DNA of 36,554 bases from a virus, in the IMG/VR virus record IMGVR_UViG_3300009194_000027, positions 1 to 36,554 of that record, one strand, 5' to 3'. A program made the translations under genes and the position numbers. Positions 1-7,306 of the stretch are shown here, one piece after another. Position 1 is the stretch's first letter, and each line of letters opens with the position of its first letter. Below the pieces are notes generated by a model. It worked only from the letters and a program-made list of their open reading frames with translations. It made no database searches and was not told where the DNA came from.

Positions 1-36
1 ATCGCTGTAGCTGGCCCAGCTCGCAAACGGGTCAGC
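1..36. repeat. 36-bp direct terminal repeat, left copy
   Basis: Bases 1-36 are identical to bases 36519-36554. The repeat lies inside the fibre A coding sequence (segment DPFASWASYSD), and the reading frame is preserved when the ends are joined. This indicates a circular contig, or a contig closed on a sequence shared by two loci. Confidence 0.95.
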
Positions 37-705
37 GTTAGGGTCTGAGTGAGTGGTGGGATTGGAGGTATTGGTATGCTGACCCGAATGAATCGGGTAG
101 AACAATCGGTTCCATTCTGAGCCATGCGACAGGTCAATATCGTAGCCATACCACAGTGCGTCAGCCCCCTGGACGGTAGGGTCGTCTACTGCGCCGCGCA
201 GCAAACGGACCCGATAGTCGAATCCATCGATGGTCACCACCGCGTCTTGCAAGCGGGCGGTACCGGAGGGATTGCTGCCGTTGGTATCGTCCCCGTACAC
301 GGCGCCCGCCTGGTAAATGTGCTCCCAGGAGAGACTGTGACGGAAGGGCTTTTTCGGTACCAGTATCACACTCCCATTGCTGGCAAACTTCAGCCAGTCG
401 CTGGTGCTGTTTTGACTGGTGCCAGCACTGAGTCCAATCGCGGACGCTAGCGCGTCACCGCTGATGAAATCCGTGCTGGCGACTTCACCGTAGAAACCCC
501 AGGTGGTATCGCCCCCCACCAACGTCTTGGGACCGGGTCCCACCGGCGGTACATGCGCTTGTTGACCCACTATTTCATATCCACCCGGGGTACTCCCGTC
601 ATGAAGACGAACCGCTTTCTTTTCTAAGTCGATTGACAGTTCACCGATGGGAAGCGTCAGTCCATTGTTCTCACTCGTGTTACCTCTAAGAAATCTAGTG
701 CGCAT
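1..705 (-). CDS. Tail fibre / receptor-binding protein A, N-terminal 235 residues (continues at 36518-36333)
   Basis: This is a probable phage adhesin. It starts at ATG 703-705 with a TAGGAG ribosome site and stays open to base 1, where it is cut by the window edge. Base 1 joins in frame to base 36518, and the remaining 61 codons end at 36333, giving about 296 residues. The N-terminus (MRTRFLRGNT, then ENNGLTLP, GEL, IDLEK) is of the kind seen at the start of many phage fibre and tropism-determinant proteins. It is clearly paralogous to the protein at 1603-2364: both share PPVGPGP, a YGEV motif, WLKFA, KKPxRH and a C-terminal GWRP(A/C)L. The DUF4376-type chaperone lies immediately upstream. 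The receptor-binding role is inferred from these similarities; the receptor is unknown. Confidence 0.72.
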   Translation of the reverse strand, partial: MRTRFLRGNTSENNGLTLPIGELSIDLEKKAVRLHDGSTPGGYEIVGQQAHVPPVGPGPKTLVGGDTTWGFYGEVASTDFISGDALASAIGLSAGTSQNSTSDWLKFASNGSVILVPKKPFRHSLSWEHIYQAGAVYGDDTNGSNPSGTARLQDAVVTIDGFDYRVRLLRGAVDDPTVQGADALWYGYDIDLSHGSEWNRLFYPIHSGQHTNTSNPTTHSDPNADPFASWASYSD

Positions 706-726
706 TTCTTACACTCCTACATAGGA

Positions 727-747
727 GGCCCGCCCAGTGGGCGGGCC
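727..747. terminator. Strong hairpin between fibre chaperone and fibre A
   Basis: A perfect 9-bp GC-rich stem (GGCCCGCCC / GGGCGGGCC) with an AGT loop follows the stop of the minus-strand gene at 764 and precedes the ribosome site of fibre A. On the minus strand it is preceded by CGTCATA, a flank shared with other hairpins in this window. There is no T-tract on the minus-strand 3' side, so it may be a partial terminator, an RNA-end stabiliser or a processing site. Confidence 0.55.
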
Positions 748-763
748 TGTATGACGTTACCGG

Positions 764-1492
764 TTAGGCGCGCAGGGCGGCCAGTTCGGTTTCGAAGTTG
801 GCGGCCACGTCGAATTCTTCCAGATCGGCTTCGGTGGCTGCGGTGATCAGGTCATCCACCGCCTTCTCAGCACTGAAACATTCCTGCACATGGTCAGACG
901 CTGCCTGTGCAATCGGGGCAATCTCGGTGAGGGTCACCAGCGCCCAACCGGTCGGGCCTTTCCAATTGACTTCGGTCTGGAAACCTTCCTTCAGAGTCTG
1001 GTGTACGGTGGTAAGCTGACCCTGAGCGGCGCGTGAGGTCTCTACCGGGGTACCATCGGCGAGAGAGGTACCACCGACTTCTTCCTCGTAACGACGCTCG
1101 GCCAGACGCTGGCGCAGCTCGTCACGGCGCTTCTCGACACGGGCTTCAGCCACCGCAACATCGGCCGCGATGGTGGCGAGGTAAGGCTCGGTGGTCTCAG
1201 CGGACACCGCACCGTACTGCACGTACTCGGCGACCTCAGACAGGTACTGCACGGCGACAGCGTTGGTGTTGACCTCATCCAGACGGGCCTGTTGCTCAGC
1301 GGAGAGTTCCACCGGACGGAAGCTCAGGCCATCGTGGTGCCACCACTTGTTGACAAACTCGCGCCAGTACTGCTCGGAGTCATCGAACTTGACACGCAGG
1401 GTACCGCGGTCATAGAAACGGGCTTCGAGGCGCTTGGGTTCAAACTGCTGGGTGTCGTCGTTGTAACCGACGAACAGATCATGATCTGCCAT
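764..1492 (-). CDS. Tail fibre assembly chaperone-like protein (DUF4376-type C-terminus)
   Basis: This 242-residue protein probably helps fold or assemble a neighbouring tail fibre. Its C-terminal ~95 residues (from about GTPVETSRAAQGQL through VNWKGPTGWALVTLTEI to the AASDHVQ helix) have the pattern of DUF4376, a domain common in small proteins encoded beside phage fibres. The N-terminal half is a separate domain that I do not recognise, with a charged helical stretch at residues 85-140. It starts at ATG 1492 with an AAAGGAG site 8 nt upstream. It sits between two paralogous fibre genes, which fits a shared chaperone. DUF4376 assignment is by pattern only. Confidence 0.65.
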   Translation of the reverse strand: MADHDLFVGYNDDTQQFEPKRLEARFYDRGTLRVKFDDSEQYWREFVNKWWHHDGLSFRPVELSAEQQARLDEVNTNAVAVQYLSEVAEYVQYGAVSAETTEPYLATIAADVAVAEARVEKRRDELRQRLAERRYEEEVGGTSLADGTPVETSRAAQGQLTTVHQTLKEGFQTEVNWKGPTGWALVTLTEIAPIAQAASDHVQECFSAEKAVDDLITAATEADLEEFDVAANFETELAALRA

Positions 1493-1602
1493 GGGATAAA
1501 ACTCCTTTGGGTTAAACGGTGTGTGTTACACCATATCATATCGTTTTTAGAAGAGAAAACCCGGACGAATGTCCTCGTCGACAGGCTCCTCGACAACATT
1601 CA

Positions 1603-2364
1603 TTAAACCAACCTAAGGCAGGGCCGCCAACCATAAACCGAAATCGTAACCGACGAAGTATACGTGCCGAAGTACGTCAAGGACGAAAGCCCTCGGTTGA
1701 CACGCCGTGAGGCGTCAGATGCATAGGTCTCCTGCGTCCATGAGGAGCGTCCGTTACCTGTCCCCACGCTGATATCCCCATTGGTGTAGGACGCCCAGCG
1801 GGTACCGGTGGGGTCGTCGACGTGGACGCGGTAGAGCAGGTCGTTCCACTCACCCCCGGCACTGGAGGTGGGGTCCGCGTCTCCACCGGTGAGGAGCGTC
1901 ACACGCAGGTTATCTGACCCAACCTGTACCGTGGGGGCACTCACGTCGTCATACACTGCGTTCACCGCGTTGATGTCGTCCCACGTTACGGTATGACGAA
2001 TGGGTTTCTTCGCCACAAACAGGATTTGTCCCTGGTGGGCGAACTTCAACCAAGTAGACTCGGCGTCATGTTGCAACGTCCCCGCGGACATCCCTACAGC
2101 ACTTGAAAGACCGCTATACGTGATCAGTTCTTCACCGGTGACCTCGCCGTACCAACCCAGTTGGTCGTCTCCAGCGAGGAGTGTGGTGGGACCAGGACCC
2201 ACCGGGGGAGTATAAGCCCGAGTCCCCACCACTTCAAACCCGCCAGGTACACCGTCGGCATGTAACCGTAAGGCCATCTTTTCTAAGTCAATGGCCAGCT
2301 CCCCTGCGGGAAGCGTGAGGCCATTGTTCTCTTGAGTATTCCCTCTCAGGAAACGTGTTCTCAT
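1603..2364 (-). CDS. Tail fibre / receptor-binding protein B
   Basis: This 253-residue protein is a paralog of the fibre A gene that crosses the window ends. The first 35 residues are nearly the same (MRTRFLRGNTQENNG, LTLP, GELAIDLEK), followed by the shared PGGFEVVG, PPVGPGP, WLKFA and KKPIRH blocks, a variable middle, and a GWRPCL ending. The GWRP ending resembles lectin-like phage adhesin folds. It starts at ATG 2364 with a GAGGAG site, 17 bp after the upstream gene. The central regions (about residues 135-200) differ strongly in length and sequence between A and B, as expected for host-range-determining parts. Adhesin function is inferred. Confidence 0.72.
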   Translation of the reverse strand: MRTRFLRGNTQENNGLTLPAGELAIDLEKMALRLHADGVPGGFEVVGTRAYTPPVGPGPTTLLAGDDQLGWYGEVTGEELITYSGLSSAVGMSAGTLQHDAESTWLKFAHQGQILFVAKKPIRHTVTWDDINAVNAVYDDVSAPTVQVGSDNLRVTLLTGGDADPTSSAGGEWNDLLYRVHVDDPTGTRWASYTNGDISVGTGNGRSSWTQETYASDASRRVNRGLSSLTYFGTYTSSVTISVYGWRPCLRLV

Positions 2365-2381
2365 GATAAGGTCTCCTCAGA

Positions 2382-2924
2382 TTAAGGGGCGGTTTCTAAC
2401 TGACGGAACGCGTCAGCGTCTTCTTCCATCAGACGATAGGACCCATCCTCCAAGAGACGTTCATGGCCCGTCACGTTGGACAGAGTAATGTCCACTTCTG
2501 TTTCCCCATACCAAACGTAAGAACCCGGCTTGGCTTTCAGGGTGTAGAAGATCTTATCGCCCCGACGAAACAACTCCCGCTGACTCCAGTCCACGTCCCG
2601 GCTATTAAGATTAAACCCTAACCGATTGTTGATGGTTTCAGCAATCAACCTAGGCGTCACACGTAGGTTTTTATTCAGGGTCAAGGTGATAGAACCCATG
2701 GAGATCGCGAGATCCAGACGGCGATAATAGAAGGGGACCTTCACGCCTCGATCAAACAGCTCCATTTCGATATAGGTCCGACCTGGTTCAGCGGCCGTTG
2801 GTACAAAGATCGGCTCTTCAAATGCCACGGTGTGATCTTGCACACCAAAACGAGGATAGACTGTATTGATCAAATCGACCAATGCATCACGTCCCCGCTT
2901 ATGGTAATTATAAATCGTTGACAT
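2382..2924 (-). CDS. Unknown protein, probable virion/baseplate component
   Basis: I do not recognise this 180-residue protein. It has no membrane segment or signal peptide, and is a mixed alpha/beta soluble protein (MSTIYNYHKRGRDALVDLIN at the start, beta-rich centre with YIEMELFDRG and SITLTLNKNL). It begins at ATG 2924 with an AAGGAG site. It is the first gene after the terminator at 3017-3034 and is followed at 17 bp by fibre B, so it probably heads the fibre operon. A fibre-attachment or baseplate role is suggested only by this position. Confidence 0.6.
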   Translation of the reverse strand: MSTIYNYHKRGRDALVDLINTVYPRFGVQDHTVAFEEPIFVPTAAEPGRTYIEMELFDRGVKVPFYYRRLDLAISMGSITLTLNKNLRVTPRLIAETINNRLGFNLNSRDVDWSQRELFRRGDKIFYTLKAKPGSYVWYGETEVDITLSNVTGHERLLEDGSYRLMEEDADAFRQLETAP

Positions 2925-3016
2925 AACGACTCCTTAATGTATCAAACTCCCCCGGTGACTCCCAACAAAACAGAATATTGGGCTAACTCATAAGATTACC
3001 AGTTGACGGCAATAAA

Positions 3017-3034
3017 GGGGTCCGTTTGGACCCC
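3017..3034 (-). terminator. Intrinsic terminator after lysis block
   Basis: Read on the minus strand, a 7-bp stem GGGGTCC / GGACCCC with an AAAC loop is followed by TTTATT. It lies 10 bp past the stop of the minus-strand gene at 3044. This is the most classical rho-independent terminator in the window. Confidence 0.75.
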
Positions 3035-3043
3035 GGCGTATGC

Positions 3044-3442
3044 TCATAGTCCCAAAAGTGCTTTAGCGACCCCCAACAGCCCGCTAAAAAAGTTCTGTAG
3101 CACTTGAATGCCGGGTCCTGGAGCTTCCCCCATTTCCCGTGTCATCTCATCGAATGCCAATAGAATACCGATAACCCCAATGACACCTGCTGCTGCCAGC
3201 ATGACCGTGCGGTAAGAATCCCGACTGCGAATCGGGTTGAGTTCTCGGGCAAGAATGCGCTCCCGAACATTATCGTCTTTTAACCGATAAATTCTGGTTA
3301 AAAGAGCCCGACCGGTGGTCTGTGCAGTAACCGTGACGCCATCGGGTAGAAACGCATTGGCTATCACGAGGATGGTATTCGAGTAAGGACTTTCTTTTAG
3401 TGGGCTTTCCCCCAACTCAATGAGGGCTTGCTCGACGTTCAT
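3044..3442 (-). CDS. Small membrane protein of the lysis block (holin candidate)
   Basis: This 132-residue protein has a soluble N-terminal part of about 75 residues, one clear membrane segment (residues ~78-97, rich in A, V, G, I) and a second hydrophobic or amphipathic C-terminal stretch ending in KALLGL. Its start overlaps the stop of the o-spanin-like gene by 4 bp (ATGA type), and it ends the unit just before a terminator. The position next to spanins and the two hydrophobic segments make a holin or antiholin plausible, but holins have no diagnostic motif and the long soluble N-terminus is atypical. No endolysin is visible nearby. Confidence 0.6.
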   Translation of the reverse strand: MNVEQALIELGESPLKESPYSNTILVIANAFLPDGVTVTAQTTGRALLTRIYRLKDDNVRERILARELNPIRSRDSYRTVMLAAAGVIGVIGILLAFDEMTREMGEAPGPGIQVLQNFFSGLLGVAKALLGL

Positions 3443-3864
3443 TCACGGCCCTCCTCCTTTTCTCGGTAAGGTCGGTACCACTCCCGCAGATATGATAGTT
3501 GACGATTACAGTTCTCTAACCCTTGTGTTTGTTCAACCCAAGCGTCGGACATGAGAACAAAACGCGCTTCCCATTCCCCGCTCACTTGGGGATAATATTC
3601 CAACGCGTTGATCAACACTTCCTCGTCTGGGGGTGGTGCCACATAACATGAAGTAAGAAGTGAGTTAGGGGGTACAATCGGAGTTGGTACCTCCTGCACG
3701 ACAGTACGCGTCGTGCATCCCCCGAGCCAAACGCCTAATGCGGCTATGGTCATCAACAGCAGGGGGAGTCTCGGTGGGCGCCACTGTGGGTCCAGGACGT
3801 CGCTCAGGAGGCGTTTCAGTCTCAGTAGGGGGGTTGGTTTGGGTAGTGGTGTTAGAATCGTCAT
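3439..3864 (-). CDS. Rz1-like outer-membrane lipoprotein (o-spanin candidate)
   Basis: This 141-residue protein has a hydrophobic stretch ending in a lipobox (LGVWLGGC, Cys at about residue 50) and then a proline-rich segment (VPTPIVPPNSLLTSCYVAPPP) of the kind found in Rz1 proteins. The gene overlaps the end of the upstream i-spanin-like gene by 200 bp in another frame, the nested arrangement typical of Rz/Rz1. The product would be lipid-anchored in the outer membrane and bridge to the inner-membrane partner during lysis. The N-terminal ~35 residues before the signal sequence are unusually long, so translation may start further in. It is longer than typical Rz1, with a helical C-terminal part (residues 85-141). 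Confidence 0.72.
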   Translation of the reverse strand: MTILTPLPKPTPLLRLKRLLSDVLDPQWRPPRLPLLLMTIAALGVWLGGCTTRTVVQEVPTPIVPPNSLLTSCYVAPPPDEEVLINALEYYPQVSGEWEARFVLMSDAWVEQTQGLENCNRQLSYLREWYRPYREKEEGRE

Positions 3865-4219
3865 GGTGGCTCTCTGTTGGTTCTCGACGTGGTGGGAGTA
3901 CCTCTCCTGGCTTTAATATCAGGTATTCACTCATTAGCGCGGCGCGCTGCTGCTGTTGTTCCCGCTGGCGCTTTACCAACGTATCACTAAACGAGGTCAG
4001 TACCTGACGATCATGCTCTTGTTGCTCCTTTACCGTCTTGGTTATCGTCACAGCCTGCTCAATCGCCTCTTCGGAAACCTTGAGCTGTTGCTCTGTGTCA
4101 CTTAACTCCTGACGGTACCAGAGAAGCACCACCACTAAAAATCCAAATGCCCCCAAGACCATCCACTCATACCACGCCAACATGGGCGTTTTCAATTTAG
4201 AGAAAACCATTTGTAGCAT
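3665..4219 (-). CDS. Rz-like inner-membrane spanin (i-spanin candidate)
   Basis: This 184-residue protein has one N-terminal membrane segment (residues ~19-37), a coiled-coil-like stretch (residues ~38-100, rich in E, Q and K), then a Pro/Thr-rich linker and a short C-terminal helix ending with a Cys pair region (AYCRAGGTNSDC). An N-in membrane anchor with a periplasmic coiled coil, with the lipoprotein gene embedded out of frame in its 3' part, is the standard two-component spanin layout. The gene follows the RuvC-like gene by 17 bp. The start at 4219 has a weak ribosome site; a second ATG lies at codon 4. Confidence 0.72.
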   Translation of the reverse strand: MLQMVFSKLKTPMLAWYEWMVLGAFGFLVVVLLWYRQELSDTEQQLKVSEEAIEQAVTITKTVKEQQEHDRQVLTSFSDTLVKRQREQQQQRAALMSEYLILKPGEVLPPRREPTESHHDDSNTTTQTNPPTETETPPERRPGPTVAPTETPPAVDDHSRIRRLARGMHDAYCRAGGTNSDCTP

Positions 4220-4236
4220 GGGGTCGCACTCATTCG

Positions 4237-4800
4237 TTAGAGAATCGCCTGGTAATAATGGAGAGCGACCGCCACGGCATCGATCGAATGCTCATCGAGT
4301 ACGTGGATATCGACTCCCCACACCAAGTCCTGACGTCCAAGTAGGGCTTGTTTGACGTCTTCTTTATCGGTACCGCGACGTAACACCACCCCCGCTGCCC
4401 GCTTGACTGTCGGTGGGTCAACTAAGTTCAACGGCATGTGGCTGTCATACACCATGACTGCCTGACGGATCATGTTAATACACTCCGTCAGGGCAGCAAA
4501 GGATTGAGCGAACCTCCCTTGGAAAGGAGATTCGGCGATGACTGCATGGGGTTTGAGGATATGGCACCATTGTATCAGCTCGTCATGGTGTTGCTGAAGT
4601 CGTGCCATTCGACTTCCATGGAGTTCTTCAATGGCATGATATCCCACGGTGTTATTCGTCGCCTTCAAGGTAAAGGCTGTGTCAACGGTGAGCGACGCGG
4701 ATTGGAGGTCCCATGTCAAACACGAGACCCCAAGCGTTGACGTACCTGGGTCAATGCCCAGTACCGTGAACGGTCGCCCTCCCGGAGGTAGGGTCAGCAT
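4237..4800 (-). CDS. RuvC-like Holliday junction resolvase
   Basis: This 187-residue protein probably cuts four-way or branched DNA during phage recombination and packaging. It carries the RuvC/RNase H-fold acidic signature: GIDPGTSTLG (Asp17), AVIAESPF (Glu90) and LDEHSIDAVAVAL (His171, Asp174), in the order and spacing of the family. Its length is close to that of bacterial RuvC (about 170). It starts at ATG 4800, directly after the TAA of the upstream structural gene and with almost no ribosome site, so it may be translated by coupling. Finding it between structural and lysis genes is unusual. The fold assignment is strong; the exact substrate is inferred. Confidence 0.85.
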   Translation of the reverse strand: MLTLPPGGRPFTVLGIDPGTSTLGVSCLTWDLQSASLTVDTAFTLKATNNTVGYHAIEELHGSRMARLQQHHDELIQWCHILKPHAVIAESPFQGRFAQSFAALTECINMIRQAVMVYDSHMPLNLVDPPTVKRAAGVVLRRGTDKEDVKQALLGRQDLVWGVDIHVLDEHSIDAVAVALHYYQAIL

Positions 4801-4802
4801 GG

Positions 4803-5690
4803 TTACAGGAAGGTGGCGTTACTGACGTCGTCTTCACCCAACATCGGCTCCACACCCCCGACATCCAGGGTAAACGTTGCTCCGTTGGACGCGTACCCAA
4901 GTGCATGGTAAGTGGAGATATGCACATTCACCTGACACGCCAGCACCTCGTTGTAAGTGAACGTGGCCGACCCGCCACTGTTGCCCGTGACTTCTTTATC
5001 GACACCCGAACACAGGGCAATCTCTGAGATCACCGGTGAACGACTGGACCCTGTGCGGACCTTGTGGGCATGGAGGATTTCGGCGATGTCGTCGGGGCCT
5101 AACTGAACCGTGAGGATTGCACTGGCTGATTCGGAACTGGAAGAGCCCAACACCACACCGGTATTGGAAATATTAGGGCGATCCGGGTTCAGGTTATCGG
5201 TAGTGGGCGTGAATGGGGTGGTGGTGGCAATCCCGTCGACGACTTCTACCCGCTGAAGCTGGGCTACGACATCCTGCATGGGAATACGACGTAGGTAATA
5301 TGCGTAGTAGTTCACACCGTCGTGGGTTTCTTGAACCCGCAACGCGTATCGATCCCTAATATGGGCAGGAAGATCATTGGTCACTTCACGCAGCACAAAA
5401 GGGATCTGTCCATAAAGGCCAGCATCCGATGCTCGGTGAGGGACTGGAACGGTCTCGTCACTGCCGTCATCGGCCTTAATGGTTTTGTGTCCTAGATTAC
5501 CGATGGCCAGATACCGCATGGAGGGCATCTGAGTCACGGGGGGTTCGATACCTGACTGAACATCAAAGCGTTCGTTAAGTGTGGTATTGGGAATGAGTTC
5601 AAACGGCAAACCTAACGTCTTGAGGGTTTGGAGATAGGTGCCATAAATCGTTCGGGTGATGCCAATGATTTCTTGATCCATCGAGGCCAT
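4803..5690 (-). CDS. Unknown protein, probable virion structural protein
   Basis: I do not recognise this 295-residue protein. The first half holds an aromatic-rich region with MRYLAIGNLGHK and several Tyr-rich segments (VNYYAYYLRR). The second half is beta-rich, with Ser/Thr/Gly-rich loops (GSSSSESASA) and little charge, a composition common in phage tail and baseplate proteins. It starts at ATG 5690 with an AGGAG site 11 nt upstream; a second ATG is at codon 4. It is separated by 64 bp from the end of the modification operon, so it may be read from it or from its own promoter. The structural role is inferred from composition and neighbours. Confidence 0.55.
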   Translation of the reverse strand: MASMDQEIIGITRTIYGTYLQTLKTLGLPFELIPNTTLNERFDVQSGIEPPVTQMPSMRYLAIGNLGHKTIKADDGSDETVPVPHRASDAGLYGQIPFVLREVTNDLPAHIRDRYALRVQETHDGVNYYAYYLRRIPMQDVVAQLQRVEVVDGIATTTPFTPTTDNLNPDRPNISNTGVVLGSSSSESASAILTVQLGPDDIAEILHAHKVRTGSSRSPVISEIALCSGVDKEVTGNSGGSATFTYNEVLACQVNVHISTYHALGYASNGATFTLDVGGVEPMLGEDDVSNATFL

Positions 5691-5754
5691 GAGTGATCAA
5701 ACTCCTTATGATGGGTATGTTTTACAGAAGATAAAAGACGTTAGTAATCTACAT

Positions 5755-6210
5755 TTACTGGCATACAATTCCACGGGGTGTTGCTAACAACACGTCGCTT
5801 AGGTACTGACCTGGACGAAGTTCGATTTGGTGCGCACCTGCAGTTGGGATCTTACAGTCGCGAAGAAGGGAGTCCCAGTTCTCGCCCATATAGCGAAGAA
5901 ATCGAATATCAGACCCCCGGTCAATAAAACGGTCGATGTATTCTTCGAAGCAATCGACCGAGGGATAGACCAGGTAATAGGACCACTGGTAGACCTCTAA
6001 CACGTGGCGGAGGTGACGACTCGATGACACCATAACGGAGTGTTGTTGTTGTAAATGAGACTCTATCGCCTTACCGTAGTTGAAGGGAAAGTCCTCGGCG
6101 TGCAGGTAACCGCTTATGTCTAGGTCCCAGACGCTGGTTCCCGGAACCGCCTGTTTTTGAAAAAAGGACTTCCCCACGCCGGGGAAGCCACTGACAATAC
6201 GCCGTACCAT
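5755..6210 (-). CDS. P-loop nucleotide kinase-like protein
   Basis: This 151-residue protein begins with a Walker A motif (GFPGVGKS, residues 8-15) right after the N-terminal beta strand, as in small phage nucleoside/nucleotide kinase-like P-loop proteins. It also has a hydrophobic strand ending SVMVSSSRH and a VYPSVDCFEEYIDRFIDRG segment of the kind seen in these proteins. I start it at ATG 6210, one base after the stop of the radical SAM gene, because the P-loop then sits in its normal N-terminal place; in-frame upstream ATGs at 6243 and 6282 would add residues without a better ribosome site. It closes the seven-gene operon. Its substrate is unknown: a nucleotide, or possibly the modified protein. 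Confidence 0.7.
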   Translation of the reverse strand: MVRRIVSGFPGVGKSFFQKQAVPGTSVWDLDISGYLHAEDFPFNYGKAIESHLQQQHSVMVSSSRHLRHVLEVYQWSYYLVYPSVDCFEEYIDRFIDRGSDIRFLRYMGENWDSLLRDCKIPTAGAHQIELRPGQYLSDVLLATPRGIVCQ

Positions 6211-6211
6211 C

Positions 6212-7300
6212 TCAACTATCCCGTGCGATGACGTTATCTTCATTAACGTAGGGGGTGGGGATGAGTTGTCCGGTGAGTCCATTCGCTTCGATGATTTTGG
6301 GGGCCAGCGTTTTCATCTTCCGACAGTGTTGTTCCACCAACCCTAACCGTTTGTGGTCCCGAATGGTTTTCCGACACCCATTGCAGATACCGAACAAAGG
6401 ACACCCAAAACAGCTCTCTTTCATTGCGGTCAGTTCGGGGTCAGACTGTAAGGGAAAAAACTGCTCGCCCTTCATTTCAGCATCGAAGTCGATACGGTGA
6501 CTGTCGTCGTCTGCCAGTGCCGGACAACTGTAGTATCGCCCTGACGGCTGCAGGGTACGGATTCCCTGATCACACGTCCGTGACAGAGGACACACGGTCA
6601 ACTCATCCCGCAGTTTTCGCATCATCTGCCGTGTGTTATGTTCCCATTGTGCCAGTCCTCGTTCCCACAACTCTACGTAATGGGCGTACATGTCGGCGAG
6701 TAAATAAAGGTGGCCCTCGTTGCCCATGGTGATGGATTTGTATTGAACGACAGGTCCCGATGCCATGGCGTAGTTGACTTTACTGTCAACGCCCATCTCC
6801 TTGGCTAGTTCCACCGTCTGGACCACCGTATCAGCGTTATGTTCATCGATGACCGCGATAAAGCCTGGACGATATCCACACACTTCAAGTAACAAGTCGG
6901 AAACCTTCCAGAACTCACCAGCGGTAAAAGGTGTTAAATCCCCCTTCAGTCGTTTTCCGCCGAATTGGAAACTGGTCATCACAAAGAATCGTGGATGTTG
7001 AAACACCGCACGCCAGCGTTCGGGATTTTTATAGAAGGGCCACAAGTTGCTGGTGATTGATACCGTTGCCGGTAAATCGTTATCGTCGAGGAACGCCAAT
7101 AGCTCGGTATAATACGCTGGTGGCATCATCAGTGGATCACCACCGTTGACAATGATGGTCCTAGTTTCCGGATAACGCAGCAGAAACCGTTTGACCTCTT
7201 CAAGCGGTAGTTCATCCCCGGCGTCGTCACTTATCGAGGTACTCGAACAAAACGTGCATTTAAAATTACACCGCTCTGTGGGTTTTATTACCAGATCCAT
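6212..7300 (-). CDS. Radical SAM enzyme with SPASM-type C-terminus (rSAM 1)
   Basis: This 362-residue protein is a radical S-adenosylmethionine enzyme. Cys11, Cys15 and Cys18 form the CxxxCxxC motif (CNFKCTFC) for the 4Fe-4S cluster that cleaves SAM, and NGGDP is the glycine-rich SAM-binding motif. The C-terminal third has many Cys in a SPASM/twitch-like arrangement (CPLSRTC, YYSCPAL, then CFGCPLFGICNGC and a final HC), which would hold auxiliary clusters. SPASM enzymes commonly modify ribosomally made peptides or proteins. It starts at ATG 7300 with a GAGG site, 6 bp after the upstream gene. A second rSAM gene, a hydroxylase and a Cys/His-repeat fibre share the operon, so I infer that it modifies the fibre. 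Confidence 0.88.
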   Translation of the reverse strand: MDLVIKPTERCNFKCTFCSSTSISDDAGDELPLEEVKRFLLRYPETRTIIVNGGDPLMMPPAYYTELLAFLDDNDLPATVSITSNLWPFYKNPERWRAVFQHPRFFVMTSFQFGGKRLKGDLTPFTAGEFWKVSDLLLEVCGYRPGFIAVIDEHNADTVVQTVELAKEMGVDSKVNYAMASGPVVQYKSITMGNEGHLYLLADMYAHYVELWERGLAQWEHNTRQMMRKLRDELTVCPLSRTCDQGIRTLQPSGRYYSCPALADDDSHRIDFDAEMKGEQFFPLQSDPELTAMKESCFGCPLFGICNGCRKTIRDHKRLGLVEQHCRKMKTLAPKIIEANGLTGQLIPTPYVNEDNVIARDS

Positions 7301-7306
7301 GTGACC

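Noticed and set aside
1558-1602. Partial inverted repeat with GTCGA/TCGAC arms after fibre B
   Set aside because: The stem is only 5 bp with an 8-base loop and no T-tract, so it is not a convincing terminator.
1-2364. Diversity-generating retroelement acting on the paralogous adhesins
   Set aside because: The C-terminal lectin-like look and variable centre suggested it, but no reverse transcriptase and no template repeat are visible in the window.
4803-5690. Assignment of the 295-aa gene to a specific baseplate protein
   Set aside because: Composition is structural-like, but no motif supports a named component.
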